Source of the DNA: Calliopum simillimum
Taxonomy: Eukaryota; Arthropoda; Insecta; Diptera; Lauxaniidae
DNA: 64,000 nt
Direction: 5' to 3'
Assembly (NCBI GenBank): GCA_951812925.1
Contig: OX638368.1
Coordinates: forward strand, 26,351,187-26,415,186
Positions 1-12,012 of this stretch are shown here, one piece after another. The stretch's first letter is position 1. Each line of letters begins with the position of its first letter. The notes beneath the pieces are model-generated. The model was not told the origin of the DNA. It saw nothing but the letters and a program-made list of their open reading frames with translations, and did not search any database. A program made the translations under genes and the position numbers.

Positions 1-96
1 AGGTTCAACAAACTAAGCTATGGACATATAACCATTTTGGCAGAAATGAGTCAGACAGATTACATGAAACGTTATACAGACTACAAAAAACATAAA

Positions 97-785
97 AGCG
101 CAAATTCCCACTCTTGAACAATGGGAGAACAAAAATGGCCTTAATCGAACCACTTTAGAAGTATATACTGATGGTTCTAAAATGTATATCCGAACTGGTT
201 GTGGAGGTTTCTGGAACGCAATTAATCTCTCAGTCTATAAGATTATCAGATAAGTGTTTAATTCCAAGCAAAAATACTTGCGATAGCAGAGGCAGCAAGG
301 TTGATGGCGATGAGGGATATATCACCTATTGATATATGCATTTACATCGATAGTCAAGCTGCCATAAAATCTCTGCAAAATAGAAATATAAAATCTCAGG
401 TAGTCAGCCGTTGTCATGGAGAGCTTCAGGTTCTGAACAAACAACATAATTTAGAACTGTGTTTGTTACCCGGTCATAAAAATATTCCAGGTAATGAAAA
501 GGCAGATGAGCAAGCTAGGAAACGCTCATTGATGCCCACAGAGCATATAGACCACAGCGTTAGACCACCAATGTCATCTTTTTCAGAAAATTTCAGACGA
601 AATGATACTGGAGATGATGAGTAGAAGGGGAAGTTCGACTAATTATCAAAAGACTACAATCATTTATGGCAATACTAAAATTAATTTCAGTAGATTGCTG
701 CATTATTATATTTGCCAGTGCCCTGCGAAACCTTGCAGATATAGATCCTACTAAGACCCTAAAGTACATTAACGCATCTCAATGA
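97..785 (+). pseudogene. RNase H-domain fragment of a non-LTR retrotransposon
   Basis: Read in pieces, the plus strand encodes an RNase H domain. The first catalytic motif YTDGSK starts near 163, and a glycine-rich strand (GCGGFW) follows. The frame then breaks near 250-262. The next frame reads FQAKILAIAEAARLM, then YIDSQAA with the second acidic motif, LLPGHKNIPGNEKADEQAR with the GH.....NE.AD signature, and a stop at 624. Remnants of a Cys/His-rich C-terminal tail (CQCPA, LADIDPTKTL) continue to about 785. RNase H after the reverse transcriptase is typical of I/R1/LOA-type non-LTR elements. The element is 5'-truncated by the window edge or by its own truncation, and carries at least one frameshift plus stops, so it is dead. 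Confidence 0.8.
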
Positions 786-1045
786 GACCAGAAAGCAAAA
801 ATTGCAGCACAACAACCAGTATCTAAGCTAAAATTGAATTGAATTGAATACAAGTATGAAATATGAACATGCACTTGTATAAAAATTAGAATACCTATTA
901 AAGAATGAATTGTATATATTGTATGTGTAGATTAAAGATCCGTACAGCCATCAAAAAGAAGGGATCACAATGGACCAACAGAGTGGTCTAAATGGTAGTC
1001 GGCTTATCTGCTAAAGATGCCCTCACAACCTCACCTAATACCTCT
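786..1045 (+). mobile_element. 3' UTR of the same non-LTR element
   Basis: Non-coding continuation after the tail remnant. It holds a run of GAATT units near 838-850 and the CAATGGACC...CTAA..GTAGT..GG stretch that commonly ends dipteran RNase-H-type non-LTR elements, finishing near CACCTAATACC. No clear poly(A) tail or target duplication was identified. Confidence 0.45.
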
Positions 1046-2157
1046 TTTTTTAGTTAATTAAGTTGTAAAAGAAAGAAAAAGCTTTTTACAAATTTTAATA
1101 GGCGATTTGAATTGTTTAATTTTATTCTTTTTTTGTAATTGTTTTAATATCTATATACAGTTGTTAATTACTTAGTTAAATTAGAGTAGATAAACATATG
1201 TAATTATTTCAAAGAACTTTCAAGGTTTTAATTTTGTTGTTTTCTCAATATAAATTAACCGCTTTCGTAAGATTTCACTGTTGCAACAAGTAGATCTCAC
1301 TTCTAAAGTGCACATTTTTTAAAAAAATTCTGGCGTTTTTTTTTTATGGTTGTAAAATAATATTGAAATAATTTTATTTTTAAAATGTATTTTATTACAA
1401 TTATTGAAATATACAACTAGGATTGTAAGATATTGTGGTTTTCTATTTTCTTTTAAATATAAATTAATTTTATGTATTACGATTTGTTTTTTTTTTTTTT
1501 TTTTCAAACTTTGTTAAGGCCATAAAAACCAATAGATAAAAACAAAGAAAATATTTATATTATTTATGGACTTTGTATATATAACTTAGTTTTTTTTAAA
1601 TTTTTACTTTTGTAAAGGATATACCTTTAAAATATAAACCAGAAAACCATATAAGAGTTTTTTCTTTAAATTGCAAAATGTTATGTACTACGCGTAAAGC
1701 TGGAATCGAATCTTTACATCCGTGAAAAATTATAAATAAATATATAAATCTAATATAATTTTAACGAAAAATGATTTCATAGGATTACAAGTAGATAGAT
1801 GTTTGCGCCAGAACTAGCGACTTGTTTACGTTCTGCTCTACCAGAAAAATATTATCTTTAGAGTTCAGCGAAACGAATTCCATAGGGAGCAAATAGACTA
1901 TTTGAAGTAAAAAATAAATTATATTCATAAAATATAATGTTTATCATATCAGTAAATTTTAAATTTTTTTTTATTTATCACGGATATTGCGTTTAAACGT
2001 TAAATTTTATGGGTCGCTGTTTACGAAGGTTTGTTGGCTGATATCCTTATATTTTTTTTTTTTCAAAATTATAACAAAACTATTTTAATTATTTACTTTT
2101 GAATAATTATTTCTTTTTAATGTTAGTTTAAATATTTTAAGACTTTCAGCTAAAAAA
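1046..2157. other. AT-rich intergenic DNA with probable Atg17 3' UTR
   Basis: No coding signal is seen. The stretch is very AT-rich with several T/A homopolymers. The part nearest 2157 is expected to be the Atg17 3' UTR. A candidate AATAAA polyadenylation signal for the minus strand is at 1970-1975 (TTTATT on the plus strand), about 185 nt past the stop. Confidence 0.5.
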
Positions 2158-5100
2158 CTAAAAAATTGAGTCATCCTTAGCTTCCAATGAGCGATACTCA
2201 TCGGAATCTTCGCTTGTTCCAACTGAAGTTGGTATCGAGGGGGAATAACAACTTGCTGTTGTTGGCATAACAATTGCGGTAGCTGTTGATTTTGTTGTTG
2301 TCGCAGTTGTAACAACAACTACAGAAGGACTTGTAGTAGAAGTAGTTGATGAAATAGTAGTTGTAATAATAGAAGATTCTGTTGTATTATTATTATTATT
2401 AGTTACATGTGGTATATCAGCAGAGGCCAACATTAAATCCAATTTTAAATTTGTCGTTGATGCTGTTGGCTGCTCTGTTATCACAGACTGTTGTTGCAAA
2501 GCTGCTGCTGCTGTTGTTGTTGTTGTCATTGCTGTTGCCTGAGCTGCTGGCGGTTCTTCTTCCTCGCTGACACTAATATAGCGACAGCGTTCACTTAATA
2601 ATGAAATCGGTTCATCATCTTCCTCGGTAACACTTGTTATACTTATAGTACGTTCTTTAAAACCCAAAAGTGATGGTGCACTACCAATCGCAGATGATGC
2701 TACAAAAATTGTTGGCGATGTAGCCACAGATGTAGTCGTTACTATTACTGACGAGAAACCAACTGCAGAATCGACAACATCTTTTAAATTGCTGCTTCCG
2801 CCGATGGCGGTGGCTGTTGCGTTGCTAGCACTACCCGTTGATAATGATGGGCGTAGAGTAGCATTGGATGAGGATTCACTGTGCGATTCACATTGTGATA
2901 TAGAACGGCTAATCGATGTTGAAAAAGCTGTGAAAAAAGAAAAACACATCATGAGGTTTTTGAAGCAGTTTAAATGATATCTGTTGCTGGCATTTGCAAG
3001 GGAACGAATTAATTTAAGAGTTAATGACAAAGTTGCAATGATAAAGAAGGGCAAAGAAGAGTCAATGGTAAGAATAAACTTTGTTGTGTTTGGGTTTTTG
3101 AGACGTCAGTTTTTTGGAACGTACTTTTTTCAGTTGATCAGTTTGACAGCTGACGGTTTAGGGTAAGTAAAAATGCATTAATTAATGGAAATTCAAAAAG
3201 CATGCATAAGACGACATTGTCTTTACGATTTTGTGCGCACGGCTTCATTTTGACACCAAAAACTTAAAGTTTGGATCATACTTGAGTCCTCTTGTATGAA
3301 AAAATATTGATTTGGTACATACATAAAAGGCACCAAGCCAAAGAAGTAGTCCACTTGGAAAATGGCGCAGTTTCTTTCATTGATTTCAACGCATGCCTTA
3401 CAATTAGAAGAATTTGTAGGGGTTGCCAGCTTAAGTTGTCAAATAGGCAACGCAATTCAGTTGAAAAATTGTTAAATTTCTACACAATAAAATTACAAAC
3501 AGCATTTATGACTCACATTCCAAACGTTCTCGACGAGTAGACAGTTTCGATGTTAACGGTGCCAATTTTATACGATAAAATTTCGAGCCTCTTGTTACAC
3601 GATAGCGATTTTCATCCTGAAACAAAAAAAAATAAATAAATTTTCACGTATAATATGTCGAAACTTAATCTCTTCATGATTTACTTTTCTTGCTTGACAA
3701 TATTCCTTTTCTGTAACACGGCCAATTGCATAATAGGGCATTGGTATAGTTGGCTGTATTTCATCAGTTGCAGTACTGCCACCAGCACCAGCGTCGCTTG
3801 GAGTTGCTGGTAAACGCAAATTCAAAGCAGCCAAACTATCACCATGCACAAAATAAAGACTTTGCGAGTCTTGCACAACCATGAATTGACCATGACGAAT
3901 ACTCCATACAACGAAGACAATATCACCTTTGCCGCACGATTCAAGAACAATATATTTGTGACTAGATCCACTGGATTTTGAACGTGGCAATGTGCCTGCA
4001 GTTGCAACTGCCTGTTCGTATGTGGAGCTGAAAGAAAAAAAGTTTAATATGCTGAAATGAAATAAACAACAAACACGTTTTTTTTCTACAAAGTTTTTAA
4101 ACTCGAACATCTCGAAAACTAGAGGTAAGCCGTTAAAATTACTATGAGCACAGTGTATATACATATTTATAGGACCAAAAAAATATTAAAGCCCCTATTG
4201 CGTATGGTAACTTATCTCGCAATTTCGTTGCCATTGGCAAATTCATTAATTGCCTTTATAGTCGCCAGCTTACGAGTTTAAGCAACTCTTTAGCAGTTGC
4301 CAACTAGGCAACGCAACTGCATCGCATTGCCATATGCAATAAGGGCCTTAATAACGAAATAACAATTAATGTTACATTTACCTGCGCAATGCTGCAACCG
4401 ATGTTTCCATTTCCACGCGTCTTAACTTCTCCACTGTCAATTCTTCCTCCAATCGACATTTATCTTTATTTAAATATTCGATTTTCTCTCTAAGCCAACT
4501 GTTTCCATCCTCATTGGTAAGCGCATCGAAACGCGTTTTTAATTGATAGTTTTCCTTGGTCAACATGAGATCCTTTTCACGCATCATGTCCAATTGCCTC
4601 TCTTTTTCTTCTAGCATCTCCTTTAGCACACTAACATTAGCCATCACAGATTCTGAGTTCATTGGGAATATTTTTGACTGCCAAATGGAACGTTCTGCCT
4701 CAAGTGCAGCGGTAATTTCTTTCTCTTTCATTACGTGCAAATCATCGCGTAGTTGAGCACAAATCGCTTCGTGGCAAGCAATTTCAATCATATCCGATTG
4801 CTGTTGTTGCAATTTATCAATCTTTTCTAAATTACCCTCCGACGGTGAACGTTCCATTGACGTCATCAGTTTAAAGCGGCAACGTAGCGATTCGATTTCT
4901 GTTTTATGTTCATGTATCAATTTCTCACGTATTTCGGCAACTGCACGTGCCTTATCTTGTTCCACATTTTTAAGCTGCTCTTGCATTTGCTCCATTTGTT
5001 CTTGAAATGTATTGCAATGCATTTGCAGCACTTCTTTCTCGGACAGTTGAGCCTGTAGCAACAATACTTCGTTGTTTCGCTCGGATAAAAGTGCACGCAA

Positions 5101-8067
5101 CTCTTGTAGCTCTTCTGTACGCTCAAGCTCCTTGGCCTCAGTATGCATGCGTATCAAATTCCACTTGTCATTAAGGGTTTGCAATTCCGATTGCAAATCT
5201 TGTCGATATTCTATGGAATCTGTGCGTAACGTCTCAAGATTGGCACGTGCCAATTTAATGCAATCAACAGATAGCTTTGATAAGGCGCCAAGCACTTCAC
5301 GTAAACGTTCAACTTCAGCGCGCATGGTAGCGTTATTCTCTTCAGTTAACGTTTCGACATTTTGCATCTCCAAACGTTCGGTTGCTGTGCTTCTAGCGAT
5401 GGTTTCCTTGTCTAGTTCGCTTGTAGATGTAGTAACGCTTTGCGTTATCGGCACGGGTGTAACTTCAGCATCGACAACTTTTTCAAATTCCTCCGTATCC
5501 GTTTCCGATTCATCGCATGCACTGCCACCAACGCCTTCTACAGCAATTGCCTCTCTTTGCAATTCTCCCAAGCGTTGATGTTGTAGCAGCTTAACGTTCA
5601 GCGCTTGTGTAGCTTGTTCTTTTAATATCTCCTCCATGCGTTCTTTTTGATGTTCACCTGAACGTGAGACGAAAAAATTTATCACAGGTCCCATATCAGG
5701 CAATTGAACATGAGCAGTCAGATCGGGTAGAGAAGATGACAACATATCGATGTCGGAACGTGTTATATTTGGCAAACGAGCATCAAATATAAGTGGATTT
5801 TCATTAGCGAACGCTGGTGGCATATCATTCATGCCAGGAAAGAGTATATTTAGAAAGTGCCCTTCAAAGCTGGCGTTAAAGAGTTGTCGTCGCTTAATTT
5901 CTTCGCTATGTATAGAATCAAAATCATCGGCAAGTTTTGAGGCCCATATACGAAATTCGCCAGAGAAGATCTTGCGACGCACCACCTAGAAAAGAAAATA
6001 TAAGATAGATTGAAACTTTCGTTCTTTTGAAAATGCAAATGAACGGAACATAGAATAGGTAAGTAAGTTAGTACATAATTTACTACAAATATCTTTAATT
6101 TTAGTCGTGGTGATATTTCATATTTGAGACTTCTCTATGGGCCTTATCATGAATTTGTCTAGAAACTCTCTCTCGAGGTTTTATTCCTTTCTCGAGAGGG
6201 AGCATTCGTGAATAATTTGAGAATGGAAATTCCATGTTCAGCAGGTATACATTTTTCTTCCAATATTCTTTCCAGTTTTCCATTTGACTTTGACACAGTG
6301 TAATAAGTTAGGAACTCTTGGATAGATATCAAAAATATTGGTGTCATAAGAAAAGTATTTAATAAGTTCATTTATGACAAAGCAGTTTGCTTTTCAATTT
6401 TCGTGATAAAGAAAAAAAAAAAAAATAAAACCACCCAAGTAAACAAATGCACCCCAAATAAAATGCCTACAATGCAACTGATTATATTGCGTAAGCATAT
6501 CATGGGGTGCACTGCTTTTTTTTATACAAAATTATTATCAAACTATAGAAAAACTTACCTCTGTCACTGCTGCTACATATATGCATGGTGCCTGATGAAT
6601 TTGGTCAATTATATTTATGTGTCGCTCTGCACGTCGTAAACAGCGGTGATAAAACAATAAGCGATTATCGAATTCACTCATTGCATTCTCAATCCAAACG
6701 ATGCGTTTAAGACGCGTATGCAAATTTATGCCTAGCTCATCCTTAGCCTTTGCAATGCACCTTTTATGATCGCGTATCTTTTGATGATTCTGTAGCATCA
6801 CCAGCAACTGCGATTGATGTGAGGCACACAAATCTGGCAGTATGGAGGCATCACGTAAATTTATTGCACGATTTTGATTTTGTTGAAACGCTGTGGACAA
6901 CTCTTTCTGATCTTGCACCATACTTTTAATTTTATATTTGAATTCTTCCAGCTTACAAAGACGTTCGCCAAGACCTTTTATCTCCTTGACATCACCCTGA
7001 TCAGCGAGTTTAATAATATTTTGCACCTCAGCTTTGAGTTTATCATAAACGTCTTCATTAAACGTACCCAAACCCTGAACACATTCATCGGACATTAACT
7101 TGAGCGTGTTATGATTCTCTTTTGCTGAAATCCATTGTAACAGCGTTAATGTACGCCTCTGATTGAAACTTGCGGTGGAACCTTGTGATGTGGCGGTGGT
7201 GGTACGTTCTTCAATCAACTCATTTCCCATTTTAAGTTTCTTATTGGGTGATGTGGACGTCATGCTCTTTTCTGTATCAGAAGTTTCACCACAATCACCA
7301 CCACCATCATCTGTTATGGCAACATCAACATCAGCGCCACTACCCGATGGACGTACACCAACTAGAACCGAGTCCTGTTGCTGCTGTGAACGTGCAAAAA
7401 CTTCATCTGTATCGAGAAATTCATCAAATCCATGAAAATCCTCTTCGGCTAAAGCCATTAAAGCTGGTAGTATGGGAATACGTGAAAGTTTGGTTAGATC
7501 ATCTCCAAAATTACGCAATAGTTCTAAGTATGCGCCACGTTTCTCTAGATGTCGATCAAAGGCTACGCAAAAATTTTTAAATCGTTGACGAAATTCATCG
7601 GTTAAATCTTCCATGTTGGCTACGACAGCTGACCAACCCTGTTGCTGTAGATGTTGCTCGTGCACCAAACGTTCGCATAGTTTGTCTTCGTCTCGAGCTA
7701 AATCGTACATTTTTACTGCTAATTGCGCACGCGTCATTACTGTTTCATATACAGCAGGCAATTCGAGACTCCGATCGACCTGTTCACGTAAATCAAGATC
7801 TGGCTCTGTTTGTGGCATTGTTGGTGGCAATTTAATTTCGCCAGTGAGAAACATATATATGGGATTCGTATCAGTTCCAGCTGAGTAGTATGAGACCTGT
7901 GTTGACTTAGTCAACATTTCGCCGCCACTGACGAGCAGCACAATATTCGACGCTGGAATACCATGCAAACGCTCGATGGTGTCTTTTAGGTTTTCGACAG
8001 AGGACAGCGCAACTGTCATATCGAAACTCATCATGCGACCCATGTCGACGTGAAATACGTAAAGCAT
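2158..8067 (-). CDS. Atg17: Atg17 / FIP200 (RB1CC1) autophagy scaffold, five coding exons
   Basis: This is the scaffold subunit of the ULK/Atg1 autophagy-initiation complex, a cytosolic protein. Coding exons on the minus strand are 8067-6559, 5985-4382, 4027-3685, 3616-3517 and 2927-2158. Every junction is GT..AG and in phase, giving about 1441 aa. Residues 1-80 form the ubiquitin-like N-terminus (MLYVFHVDMGRMMSFDM). The Atg17-like helical region follows to about 650, with an acidic Ser-rich linker. A long coiled coil spans about 700-1035. The C-terminal Claw domain lies about 1060-1175 (GDIVFVVW, LYFVHGDSL, YYAIGRVTEKEYC, FYRIKL) and binds cargo receptors in FIP200. The last exon adds a Ser/Thr/Ala-rich tail of about 255 residues ending DDSIF. 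The start at 8067 gives the conserved family N-terminus. Two introns carry MITEs. Confidence 0.93.
4191..4346. mobile_element. MITE of the GCCCTTATTGCGTATGGCAA family, in Atg17 intron 2
   Basis: The stretch begins GCCCCTATTGCGTATGG and ends as its inverted complement (CCATATGCAATAAGGGC). Internal sequence repeats TTGCCA/TGGCAA motifs. Related copies lie at 39358-39891 and 58997-59159. It has no coding capacity. Confidence 0.7.
6139..6302. mobile_element. MITE of the GGGCCTTATCATGAAT/CTCGAG family, in Atg17 intron 1
   Basis: It starts with GGGCCTTATCATGAATTTG and contains CTCTCGAG palindromes. It shares a long internal stretch (TTCCATTTGACTTTGACACA) with the copy near 26026-26180. Other members are listed at 41648-41927 and 60080-60169. 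This copy's right terminus is not clear. Confidence 0.6.
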
Positions 8068-8260
8068 GATTGCTTGCTATAGTGGCGTTAGCGTTGGCAG
8101 TGTGTAAAGAGTTTGTGTTTCTTGAATATTCAGTTCAGTTTGAAAGGCTTTTTTTGTTTTTTCTTTTGTTGAGGGACGAATAGTATTTAGTAGAGATGGA
8201 TTGGACTGCCGCAGGTTGTGTGTGTGTCTGGGTGCGAAGGGAGGTAGATTTTGATGAAAA
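8068..8260 (-). other. Probable Atg17 5' UTR exon
   Basis: Upstream of the Atg17 ATG the minus strand reads as a C/A-rich, non-coding leader. It begins right after a good 3' splice site (TTTTGTCATTTCAG) whose AG is at 8261-8262. This implies a non-coding first exon further upstream (higher coordinates) that I could not locate. Confidence 0.45.
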
Positions 8261-8262
8261 CT

Positions 8263-8569
8263 GAAATGACAAAAAATAAAGAATTAGTAAGGATTGTAAG
8301 AGTTATTCACTAAAACAAAAATGCAGTAAAATTTTAAAACCTAGAAGTTTGTTAATTCGAAGTTAAACAGAGACAAAGCGTGTCAAGTGTGTACCCCAAT
8401 TTCCACTTAATGATGAAATTAAATTCTAATTCTGAATCTATTTGCATCATTGCACGCCGGGCATTTAGGGTTTTCTGAACAGAGAGAAAAATAATTAAGG
8501 TATTCCGTCGGCCCGTTTTTGAGAAATCACATTTTGAAATGAAGCCAACAAATAAAATAAAGAATAGTA
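8263..8569. other. Upstream region of Atg17, nothing recognised
   Basis: AT-rich sequence without a coding signal. If the splice acceptor at 8261 is used, it is part of a 5' UTR intron. The only landmark is the TA at 8568-8569 next to the mariner end. Confidence 0.4.
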
Positions 8570-9778
8570 ACAGGTCAGCTGAAAAGTTCGTATCTGTTTG
8601 AAGAAAAAATTTTTTTTTGGCAAAATTCAACTTTATTATTCAACATAGATGCAATCGATGGCGTTACACAGATTATAGTGGTCTTCCAACTTTTCGATAC
8701 CATTTTTATAGTACGATTAGTCTTTAGCTTCAAAAAAACTCTGATTCGGCTATTACTTCTTCATTGGTGCTAAATTTCTTTCCAGCGAGCATTCTCTTGA
8801 GGTCTGCAAACAGCAAGTTGTTGCTAGGTGCCAAATCTGGAGAATACGGTGGGTAGGGAAGCACTTTATAACCCAATTCATTGAGTTTGACCATTGTTTT
8901 CAACGACTTGTGGCACGGAGCATTGTCTTGGCTAAACAACACTTTTTTTTTCATCAAACGGGACCGTTTTTTCGCGTTTTTTATCCTTCAAACGTTCCAA
9001 CAATGCTATAAAATAGTCGTTGTTAAATATTTTTCCTCATTTCAAGGTAATTGATGAACAATATACCATGCGCATCTCACAATACAGACGCTGTTTTTCC
9101 TCGTTTTGATTTGGTTTCGTCGTGTGCAGTCTACTTAGCTAACTGCCAATTGGACTCTGAAGTGTGGTGATGGAGCCAGTTTCATCCATTTTTACATATC
9201 GACGCAAAAATTCGTTTTTCTGGCGGTTGAACAGATTATGATTATGAGGAAACGCGGCACCCACTTTGCACAGAGCGTTCGCATGCCCAAATATTCATGC
9301 ACGATATGTTCAACACTTTCCTTTGATATCTTTAGAGTCTCATCTATTTCACTTTACGATCATTCAAAATTATTTTGTGGATTTTTTTGGATGTTTTCTA
9401 GAGTAACAACTTTTTTTGCGACGGATGCTCATATGGCCTATACGGAACTAAGCAAACCACTAACGAATGGTTGATTCTGCAGGAGCACGGTCCGAATAAC
9501 ACTTATCAAACAAAGTTTTTGTTCCAGCACAATTTTTTCCTATTAGAAAAAAGTGTTTTACTAACACACGAAATTCCTTTTGAGAAATTATTTTTAACAA
9601 AAGTTGCTTTACTCAAAATGCTATAACTCACAAACCAATTATCCGATCTTTACCAAATTTTGACACGTATCGTTTGAATGTTGGTTTGCATTGAAAATTA
9701 TATGAAAATAACATAATAATCATAGACTTGTAGTACCGCCTTCCGTTAGAAACGATACGAACTTTTTAGCCCAGCTGT
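8570..9778 (-). mobile_element. Dead mariner (DD34D) transposon
   Basis: A 1209-bp element with about 27-bp imperfect terminal inverted repeats sits between TA dinucleotides (8568-8569 and 9779-9780). Its left end is ACAGGTCAGCTGAAAAGTTC and its right end, read inward, is ACAGCTGGGCTAAAAAGTTC. The minus strand carries mariner transposase remnants. Near the N-terminus it reads FDKCYSDRAPAESTIR, then a stop, then FRIGHMS. Later an open segment (8957-8730) holds FSQDNAPCH and YSPDLAPSN. The third catalytic Asp of the DD34D triad is Asn here. With several stops the element cannot make a transposase. Confidence 0.9.
8730..8957 (-). pseudogene. Mariner transposase C-terminal fragment
   Basis: A 75-codon open stretch with the second catalytic motif (QDNAPCH) and PPYSPDLAPSNNLLF. 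In active mariners the residue after APS is the third catalytic Asp; here it is Asn. The upstream coding region in the same element is broken by stops. Confidence 0.85.
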
Positions 9779-9780
9779 TA

Positions 9781-10902
9781 GTTTTAAATGTATTTTTTGA
9801 TGCTGAATCCGAATCAAGCACCAGAATTGCGCTAACTTGTCAGGATTTTCAGATATCCTAACCTAAAATTCATTAGGGGTATTCATGATGTTGTTTATCG
9901 AGTTAAAAGTGCGTTATTTAAATCAACATTGCGAACGCACCAACGGTTAAAATATCAGCTCATTTTTCTTGTTCTTCTTCAAGCGAAAAAAGAAAAATAT
10001 CAAACTTTTTAATTAATATAACTATTGGTAGATTCATATTTGTACAAGGTATGTATAGGAAGCTCTCAAACGCAGAACATTTAATAAAAATATATAACAT
10101 CGCAGATGTGGAGAGTGAGAATGATAATGCAGTTGACGATATTGTGGATGAACTAGTCAAGGATCTTTTGGTTGTGTCGATTTGCGGGTGCGGAGTGTAT
10201 AACGTTGGTATTGGTAAAAACAATTGAAGGAAGTTTGCTTTAGCGCCCAAAGCAAAAAAAAAAAATAGGTTTGGGCCGTTAAAGTAAACTCAATTCATAA
10301 ATTTTTCTTAAAGTCCTGCCGTTTACGTTTTACTGTCGCAACTCCCACTTCATCGACTACTCCAACACCAATTGATTCAATGAAAAGAGATTTTTTTGGT
10401 TTTATTAATAAAATACTAAAATTCTTTATTGTTTGCTTACTTTTCGCTTCTTCTGCACAAAAACAATGACAAGTGGGACAGCTGATTTTTCAGTGATGCT
10501 AACTCACGTTGGTTAGTGTCAATGCTAACTTATTTCCAAAAGAACACGGAACTAATTTTATGGTTAGCATTACTGTTTTGGTTATTTGGGTAAACGTAAA
10601 TTACGGTCAAAGGGTAAAGCTGATTAAAAGAGTAAAAAGTTAACGTATGTATTTTGTTGTTGGGCTTGGTTATTTTTTCGCACTTCAACCACTACTTTAA
10701 ACAACATTGTGAATACTCCTATAGTATTTGACCTGGGTATTGTTTTTTTTTTTCACTTTTTTGGCACCCCTAGTGTGCTATAGCACACCATATACAAAAC
10801 TGTTAGTTATTTTTGCTTCAGCTGATATTTTTCTATTTCTAGATAAAAAAAAAATCCCCTCAACGCTTTATTTATTTTATGATATAGTTTATTTGGCCGA
10901 TT
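9781..10902. other. Intergenic AT-rich DNA, one diverged repeat fragment
   Basis: No gene is seen. The segment near 9795-9870 (GCTGAATCCGAAT ... ATATCCTAACCTAAAA) resembles pieces of the inverted repeats near 55.6 kb and 61.5-62.0 kb. The remainder is unremarkable, and small open frames have no recognisable domain. Confidence 0.4.
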
Positions 10903-10920
10903 TGAATTTTTAGTCCTATG
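10903..10920. repeat. Target-site duplication of RTE copy A (3' side)
   Basis: TGAATTTTTAGTCCTATG, 18 bp, is repeated exactly at 11995-12012. The two copies bracket the retrotransposon insertion. Confidence 0.9.
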
Positions 10921-11994
10921 TATGTATGTATGTATTCTCCTTTAACTCCTAGGAGGAGCATAGGGCCAATATGAAATCTCTCCATTTGTCACGATCCCTT
11001 GCGATGACTTTGATCTCTTGCCACGATTTTCCCGATTCTTGGATTTCCTTTTCCAACGACCTTTTCCAGTTGGTTTTGGGTCTACCACGTCCTCTACTGC
11101 CTTGTGGATTCCACTCAAGGGCCTGGCGACAAACTTCGCTGTGTGGTTTCCGGAGAGTGTGACCAATCCATCCCCATTTGCGCAGCTTGATCTCGTTTGC
11201 TATAGCCTTCTGTTTGCATTTTTGATGTAGCTCGGCATTTGATATAGTGCGAGGCCACCAAACCTTTAGTATACGCCTTAAGCATTTGTTGACGAATACT
11301 TGCAGCTTGTTCGTAAGTTGTTCAGTAACAAGCCATGTTTCGCACCCATATAACAAAACCGATTTCACATTCGAATCAAAAATGCGCACTCTCGTTTTGG
11401 TGGATATAACGGATGAAGACCATATTTTGTTCAGTTGAGCAAACGCGCCTTTTGCTTTTGCTATTCTTGAGTTGATATCCTCTTTTGCTCCACCATCCAT
11501 GGAGATAATGCTGCCTAGATACGTGAAGCTATCGACGTTTCCGATGTCATCACTGCCAGCTTTAAACGTGATGTCATTGCTTGCGTTTAGCTTCATGCTT
11601 TTAGTCTTGGATACGTTGATTTTTAGGCCGGCCTTTTGTGATTCCAAGACAAGGTCTTCAATTTTGCTTTGCATATCTGAATGTTTGGACGATAAGAGGC
11701 AGATGTCGTCAGCGTAGTCGAGATCTTCCAGATGTTCGGTAAAGTTCCATTGAATACCCCTTTTGGCCTTATTAAGAGCTTTATCTAGGATATCATCAAG
11801 AACGATAAGGAAGAGTGATGGTGATAGTAAACACCCCTGCCGTACGCCTGAATTAGTGGTGAATGTCGGTGACAACAACCCGTTGTGTAACACACTGCAT
11901 TTAAAGCCTTCATATTGTACACGTACTAAGTTTATGGCCTTTGCGGCAATACCTCTTCGTTGCAGTGACGCCCAGATGTTTTCTCGGGAGACAC
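10921..11994 (-). mobile_element. RTE-like non-LTR retrotransposon copy A (5'-truncated)
   Basis: A 1.07-kb minus-strand insertion between perfect 18-bp target-site duplications. It encodes the C-terminal half of an RTE-clade-like reverse transcriptase: GVRQGCLLSP, the catalytic YADD box, the YLGS motif, and the thumb and tail region (WIGHTLRK, GRGRPKTNW, DRDKWRDFI, LCSS). The frame is open from 11893 to 10949. Downstream of the stop is a short ATAC microsatellite tail (TATG repeats on the plus strand), typical of RTE elements. The endonuclease and early palm domains are absent. It is almost identical to copy B at 17595-18734, so insertion was recent. Confidence 0.9.
10949..11893 (-). pseudogene. 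Reverse transcriptase C-terminal part, RTE copy A
   Basis: An open frame of 314 codons with the RT active site YADD and the RTE-type C-terminal tail. It is only a fragment of the element's protein because the insertion is 5'-truncated. There is no promoter and no endonuclease, so it is not expected to function alone. It differs from copy B by very few residues (for example NDITF against NDMTF, and EIQES against EILES). Confidence 0.88.
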
Positions 11995-12012
11995 TGAATT
12001 TTTAGTCCTATG
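11995..12012. repeat. Target-site duplication of RTE copy A (5' side)
   Basis: Exact copy of the 18-mer at 10903-10920. Confidence 0.9.

Noticed and set aside
2984..3540. Plus-strand frames between Atg17 exons
   Set aside because: They overlap Atg17 exons and introns in antisense and have no recognisable domain.
5072..5578. 168-codon plus-strand frame inside Atg17 exon 2
   Set aside because: Exact antisense of a conserved coiled-coil exon, with no domain. It is a shadow of the real gene.
7248..7580. His-rich plus-strand frame
   Set aside because: Antisense of Atg17 exon 1; the His run comes from an acidic/Gly-rich codon stretch.
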